Shown one piece after another: positions 63,959-64,000 of a DNA stretch of 64,000 bases. The notes under the pieces were generated by a model that did not search any database, had not been told where the DNA came from, and saw nothing but the letters and a program-made list of their open reading frames with translations. The position numbers and the translations under genes are program-made. The DNA comes from Charina bottae. Lineage: Eukaryota > Chordata > Lepidosauria > Squamata > Charinaidae. Position 1 is the first letter of the stretch, and the number at the start of each line of letters is the position of its first letter. The stretch lies in assembly GCA_023362775.1 (NCBI GenBank), contig JALMGJ010000025.1, positions 8,214,001 through 8,278,000 of the forward strand, written 5' to 3'.

Positions 63959-64000
63959 ATAGACTTCTACCAATCATGAATTCATTCACTAAATGTCAAG

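Noticed and set aside
1..64000. CRISPR arrays, bacterial operons, prophage or ribosome-binding sites
   Set aside because: The sequence is vertebrate nuclear DNA. The tandem arrays present are microsatellites or lie inside transposons.

Overview
This is vertebrate, most likely squamate reptile (snake or lizard), nuclear DNA. It is AT-rich and almost free of recognisable host coding sequence, and it is full of transposable elements of the kinds typical of squamates: tRNA-headed SINEs ending in (ACCTTT)n (Sauria type), MIR/CORE-type SINEs, L2/CR1-type LINEs, a Bov-B (RTE) LINE end, an R4/Dong-type LINE, L1 fragments, a Penelope-like element, LTR elements and many hAT and TA-flanked MITEs. The species is an inference from this repeat mix. 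No host exon is certain. The only strong host regulatory feature is a CpG island at about 23.88-25.11 kb, which probably marks the promoter and first exon of a gene whose other exons I cannot see.

Layout. 0-1 kb: a LINE with its 5' part inverted (twin-priming pattern). 2-3.5 kb: a full tRNA SINE and a 351-bp hAT MITE with an exact 8-bp target-site duplication (TSD). 5.6-9.3 kb: microsatellites, LINE tails, an L1 end, an L2 end and a composite SINE. 9.75-10.6 kb: a foldback hAT MITE, then a SINE insertion that made a nearly perfect 202-bp-arm palindrome. 14.2-15.5 kb: the best preserved L2/CR1-type reverse transcriptase. 15.6-20.26 kb: a formerly autonomous hAT transposon with an exact 8-bp TSD, split by a 2.25-kb L1-like insertion with a 19-bp TSD. 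22.5-26 kb: CORE-SINEs flanking the CpG island. 27.2-33.6 kb: two TA-flanked MITEs, tRNA SINEs, and a pair of diverged ~1.1-kb direct repeats that look like LTRs. 35.7-44.7 kb: L2, Bov-B, a decayed Gypsy protease region, a solo LTR with 5-bp TSD, a chimeric SINE, a composite SINE, and an LTR followed by a gag-like reading frame. 44.8-53.7 kb: a foldback MITE family, an inverted duplication with a nested Penelope-type fragment, an old L2 broken by a SINE, and a Penelope-like element with ~308-bp inverted arms. 55.6-64 kb: L2, R4 LINE, an LTR, and two hAT MITEs with exact 8-bp TSDs.

The genes here do not form a pathway. The window is a record of successive insertions. The tRNA SINEs were probably moved by Bov-B-type machinery (shared tail), the CORE-SINEs by L2/CR1-type machinery, and the MITEs by hAT and Tc1/mariner-like transposases such as the broken one at 15.6-20.3 kb.
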